Made by a program: the position numbers and the translations under genes. From an uncultured Clostridia bacterium (lineage in GTDB: Bacteria; Bacillota; Clostridia; Oscillospirales; Acutalibacteraceae), in contig CALYNN010000058.1 of NCBI GenBank assembly GCA_945221685.1, positions 1 through 9,003 on the forward strand: a DNA stretch of 9,003 nucleotides, in the 5' to 3' direction. This document shows, in pieces, positions 5,991-9,003 of the stretch (position 1 is the stretch's first letter; each line of letters opens with the position of its first letter). The notes under the pieces were generated by a model. That model searched no databases. It saw only the letters and a list, made by a program, of their open reading frames with translations, and was not told where the DNA came from.

Positions 5991-7409
5991 TTATTGTTCT
6001 TTTGAAAGCTCCGCCTTACCCTCAGGGGTATCGCGATAATATTGTGTAAAGGGATGAAAGCGCTCCTGCTCCTCCCAAATTTCCTTTGCCTTTGGTGCCC
6101 AAAGCCTTGAATACTCATCGCACTTGGCACAAAGCTCATCAACTCCCTCAGGATGATTAAGGTTTGTTGACTTTGCACTTGTACGCTTAACAATATTTCT
6201 TAATGCCTGAGGATTTTCAAGCATCGGGCAGGGACGAAGCATATTATCGTTAAAGGGCTGACCCTTGTAATACTCCTGAAACAGCGGAGATTTTAAGCAT
6301 TCAAGAATACTTTTTTCCTTAATATTCGAGTCGCTGTAATGAACGAAAACGCACGGCTCGGCGTCGCCCTCACTGTTTATGTGAAAATAATTTCTGCCGC
6401 CGGCAATGCAACCGCCGACAAATTCGGCGTCGTTTTGAAAATCAACTGCAAAAATAGGCTTGCCTGTTTTTGAATTTCTTTTAGCGCGAATTTCTCTATA
6501 CACATGCTCTCTTTGCTCGGGTGAAAGAAGCAAATCGGTATCAGCGTCACTGCCTACGGGCATATAGTGGAAATACCACGCATATCGCGCGCCGTTTTCT
6601 ATCATAAAATCATAAAACTCATCAGATGTTACTGCCTCGCAGTTTTTTGCAGTATAGCAAACCGAGGTGCCGAAAAGGCACTTGTTTTCCTTAAGCAGCT
6701 TCATAGCCTCAAGGGTTTTACGGTAGGATCCCTCGCCGCGACGCATATCGGTGGTTTCCTCACTACCCTCAATGGAAAGAGCAAGGGCAAGGTTGCCGCA
6801 CTCCTTCATATCGTTGCAAAACTTACGGTCAACAAGAGTTCCGTTTGTAAAGGCAAGAAACAGGCAATCGCTGTTTTCACGGGCAAGGGTTAAAATCTCC
6901 TTCTTCTTAATCAGAGGCTCGCCGCCGGTAAACATAAAGAAATGGGTGCCCAGCTCCTTGCTTTGACTTACTATTCTGCGCATTTCGTCAAGGGTAAGGC
7001 TTGAGCTGTGGCCGTATTCCGCCGCCCAACAGCCCTTGCATTTCATATTGCAGGCAGAGGTGGGGTCAAGCAAAACAACCCATGGAATATTGCAGTGCTC
7101 CTCGTCACGCTTTTTCCGCAGAGTTGAGGTGCCGATAAGACCTAAATCTATACCGAAGGTAAGCACCGCCTTACGAAGAAAATCGGGGTCAACCTCCTCA
7201 AGTCCTCTAAAAAGAAATTTATTCCACACATTGCTTTCGTCGGAAATAATTTCAATAGGCTTTGTAAAGGTTGCTTCGGGATACATATTACCCGTTACAG
7301 CCTTGCCTATTTTTATTAATTTGACAATATTTCTTTGGGGATTTTTATAAATATATTTAAAAATCCTGTTGCCGATGCCGTGAAGCACCATGCTTTTGAA
7401 TTTTGCCAT
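5991..7409 (-). CDS. Radical SAM enzyme with SPASM/Twitch-like C-terminal region, substrate unknown
   Basis: The 472-residue protein is a radical SAM enzyme. CNMKCKGC supplies the CxxxCxxC ligands (Cys120, 124, 127) for the SAM-binding 4Fe-4S cluster. TGGEP (161-165) is the SAM-contacting motif, and FTNGTL (187-192) and LSIEGS (211-216) follow in the expected order. The C-terminal part has further cysteines (334, 353, 371, 394, 427, 430), including GGCIAGGRNYFHINSEGDAEPC and CAKC, which suggest auxiliary Fe-S clusters of the SPASM/Twitch kind. About 110 residues precede the radical SAM core and match nothing I recognise. No precursor peptide, transporter or cofactor gene lies beside it. It begins 12 nt after the argS stop with an AGAGAGGT-like ribosome binding site, so it probably shares that transcript. 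The substrate cannot be deduced. Confidence 0.88.
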   Translation of the reverse strand: MAKFKSMVLHGIGNRIFKYIYKNPQRNIVKLIKIGKAVTGNMYPEATFTKPIEIISDESNVWNKFLFRGLEEVDPDFLRKAVLTFGIDLGLIGTSTLRKKRDEEHCNIPWVVLLDPTSACNMKCKGCWAAEYGHSSSLTLDEMRRIVSQSKELGTHFFMFTGGEPLIKKKEILTLARENSDCLFLAFTNGTLVDRKFCNDMKECGNLALALSIEGSEETTDMRRGEGSYRKTLEAMKLLKENKCLFGTSVCYTAKNCEAVTSDEFYDFMIENGARYAWYFHYMPVGSDADTDLLLSPEQREHVYREIRAKRNSKTGKPIFAVDFQNDAEFVGGCIAGGRNYFHINSEGDAEPCVFVHYSDSNIKEKSILECLKSPLFQEYYKGQPFNDNMLRPCPMLENPQALRNIVKRTSAKSTNLNHPEGVDELCAKCDEYSRLWAPKAKEIWEEQERFHPFTQYYRDTPEGKAELSKEQ

Positions 7410-7421
7410 AACTTACCTCTC

Positions 7422-9003
7422 TTACATAGCCTCAGGCGCTGTTATCTTAAGCATTGTTAAAATGTTTTTAATAGTATCCTTTACTGCGGTGCAAAGACAA
7501 AGCCTTGAATTCATAAGTCCTTCATCCTCCACCATAACACGATGGGCGTTATAAAATTTGTGGAAAAGTGTTGCAAGCTCAATAACATAATGAGTTATTT
7601 TTGCCGGGTCATACGACTTGGCGGCAGAAACGACTTCCTCTGTCAGCGCAGACAGATGGCGGATAAGCTCCCTTTCCTCACTGCTGTTAAGAAGCATAAG
7701 CTCTTCATCCGTTGGAGCCTTAAGCTCAACGCCCTGCTCCTGTGCCTTTTTAATTATTGAGCAAATACGGGCATGGGCATACTGAACATAATAAACGGGG
7801 TTTTCGCTTGACTTTTTTGCGGCAAGCTCCAAATCAAAATCGAAATGAGAGTTAGGCTCTCTTAAATTAAAGAAAAATCTTGCGGCGTCAAGAGGTACCT
7901 CGTCTATAAGAGTATTAAGGGTAATTGCCTTTCCCGAACGCTTGGAAAGCTTTATCGTTTCGCCGTCGCGAACAAGGCGAACCATTTGCATAATTACAAT
8001 ATCAAGCCTGTCGGCGTCAAGTCCCAAGGCGGTAAGCGCCGCTTTCATTCGGGGAACATAGCCGTGGTGGTCTGCACCGAGAACATCTATTGCCTTATCG
8101 TAGCCTCTTGTTACAAGCTTATTGTAGTGGTACGCAATATCGGGAACAATATATGTTGGAAGTCCGTTGGCGCGGATAAGCACTATATCCTTATCATTGC
8201 CGAACTGCGAAGCCTTAAACCATAAAGCTCCGTCCTGCTCGTAGGTTACGCCCTTTTCCTTAAGGGCACTTATTACTTTGTCAACCGAGCCGTCGTTATG
8301 GAGGGTTGACTCTCTGAACCACTTATCGTAGGTAATTCTGTACCTGCCCAAATCTCTTTCAAGGCCTGCAATATTTTTCGGCAGAGCAAAATCAACAAGC
8401 GCCCTTCTGCGCTCAGTAGAATCGGCAGAAACGAATTTATCGCCGTATTCCTTTATAAACGCCTCGGCGTGCTCGGTTATATCTGCACCGTGATACGAGT
8501 CCTCGGGCATTTCAACAGAGCTGTCGAAATGCTGAAGATAACGACATTCAAGTGAAAGGGCAAACTTTTCTATTTGATTTCCTGCGTCGTTAACATAAAA
8601 TTCCCTGTTCACCTCATAGCCTGCCCATTCAAGCACGGAGGCAAGGCAGTCGCCTATTGCACCGCCCCTTGCATTGCCGATATGCATAGGTCCTGTGGGA
8701 TTAGCCGAAACAAATTCCACAAGAACTCTTTTACCCTTGCCGTAGTCGGATTTTCCGTAGTCCTCACCGCAGGCAAAAACATCCTTAAGTATTTCGCCGT
8801 AATATCTTTGGGAAAGGAAAAAATTAAGGAATCCTGCTCCTGCAATTTCCACCCTTTCAAAAAGAGTATCGGCTAAATCCAAATGCTTTACCACCGACTC
8901 CGCAATCATTCGAGGAGCCATATGATAGGCTCTTGCGCCTGCCATTGCAAGATTTGACGAATAGTCGCCGTTTGCCTTGTTTGCAGGCACCTCAATAATA
9001 AAC
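7422..9003 (-). CDS. argS: Arginyl-tRNA synthetase (5' end cut by window edge)
   Basis: ArgS attaches arginine to tRNA-Arg in the cytoplasm and is a class I synthetase. 526 residues are visible from the right edge to the TAA at 7422-7424; about 35-50 N-terminal residues should lie outside. The frame continues past the GTG at 8988-8990, which is an internal valine in EVPANKANGDYSSN, so it is not the start. The ATP-binding HIGN follows NPTGPM (His codon at 8682-8684). The KMSKS-equivalent loop is KLSKRSG, about visible residues 350-356. LGADHHGY and the VYYVQYAHAR entry to the DALR-type anticodon-binding domain are typical of the family. The C-terminus ITAPEAM looks complete. The radical SAM gene follows after 12 nt with no terminator between them. 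The promoter is outside the window. Confidence 0.96.
   Translation of the reverse strand, partial: FIIEVPANKANGDYSSNLAMAGARAYHMAPRMIAESVVKHLDLADTLFERVEIAGAGFLNFFLSQRYYGEILKDVFACGEDYGKSDYGKGKRVLVEFVSANPTGPMHIGNARGGAIGDCLASVLEWAGYEVNREFYVNDAGNQIEKFALSLECRYLQHFDSSVEMPEDSYHGADITEHAEAFIKEYGDKFVSADSTERRRALVDFALPKNIAGLERDLGRYRITYDKWFRESTLHNDGSVDKVISALKEKGVTYEQDGALWFKASQFGNDKDIVLIRANGLPTYIVPDIAYHYNKLVTRGYDKAIDVLGADHHGYVPRMKAALTALGLDADRLDIVIMQMVRLVRDGETIKLSKRSGKAITLNTLIDEVPLDAARFFFNLREPNSHFDFDLELAAKKSSENPVYYVQYAHARICSIIKKAQEQGVELKAPTDEELMLLNSSEERELIRHLSALTEEVVSAAKSYDPAKITHYVIELATLFHKFYNAHRVMVEDEGLMNSRLCLCTAVKDTIKNILTMLKITAPEAM

Noticed and set aside
5991..7409. RiPP maturation locus around the radical SAM enzyme
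   Set aside because: No small precursor gene with a leader, transporter or peptidase is visible; one neighbour is argS and the other a convergent PHP gene.
8988..8990. GTG as the argS start codon
   Set aside because: The frame continues upstream to the window edge, and the residues around it match the interior of arginyl-tRNA synthetases, so the codon is an internal valine.

Overview
The window carries ordinary biosynthetic and translation genes of what looks like a clostridial member of the Firmicutes (Bacillota). The reasons are a tryptophan operon controlled by a transcriptional T-box riboswitch, strong GGAGG-type ribosome binding sites, consensus sigma-A-like promoters, moderate-to-low GC and dense gene packing. 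The genus cannot be named from the sequence alone.

Region 1 (positions 1 to about 4760, minus strand) is the 5' part of a tryptophan operon in the order trpE-trpG-trpD-trpC-trpF. trpF runs off the left edge, and any trpB and trpA would lie beyond it. The genes overlap or are 3 nt apart. Together they convert chorismate to anthranilate (TrpE/TrpG), then to phosphoribosylanthranilate (TrpD), CdRP (TrpF) and indole-glycerol phosphate (TrpC). A leader of about 280 nt precedes trpE and is a complete tryptophan T-box. It has a UGG specifier, a Stem I apical motif, a Stem IIA/B-type pseudoknot, a T-box sequence and mutually exclusive antiterminator and terminator hairpins. A near-ideal promoter (TTGACA, 16 bp, TATAAT) lies just upstream of it.

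Region 2 (about 4760 to 5990, plus strand) is a divergently transcribed single gene for a PHP-superfamily phosphoesterase resembling E. coli YciV/TrpH (RNase AM). It has its own promoter, an untranslated leader of about 140 nt that may be structured, and a strong intrinsic terminator.

Region 3 (5991 to 9003, minus strand) holds argS (arginyl-tRNA synthetase, cut by the right edge). A radical SAM enzyme of unknown function follows it after only 12 nt, probably in the same transcript.

The only stretch longer than 300 bases without a gene is 4372-5043. It is explained by the T-box leader, two divergent promoters and the PHP leader; about 100 AT-rich bases between the promoters (4760-4865) hold nothing I can identify. 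I see no CRISPR array, insertion sequence, phage gene, tRNA or rRNA. I did not find a clearly new multi-gene system. The most open questions are the radical SAM enzyme behind argS, the PHP leader, and the trp/PHP divergent arrangement, which matches that in enterobacteria.
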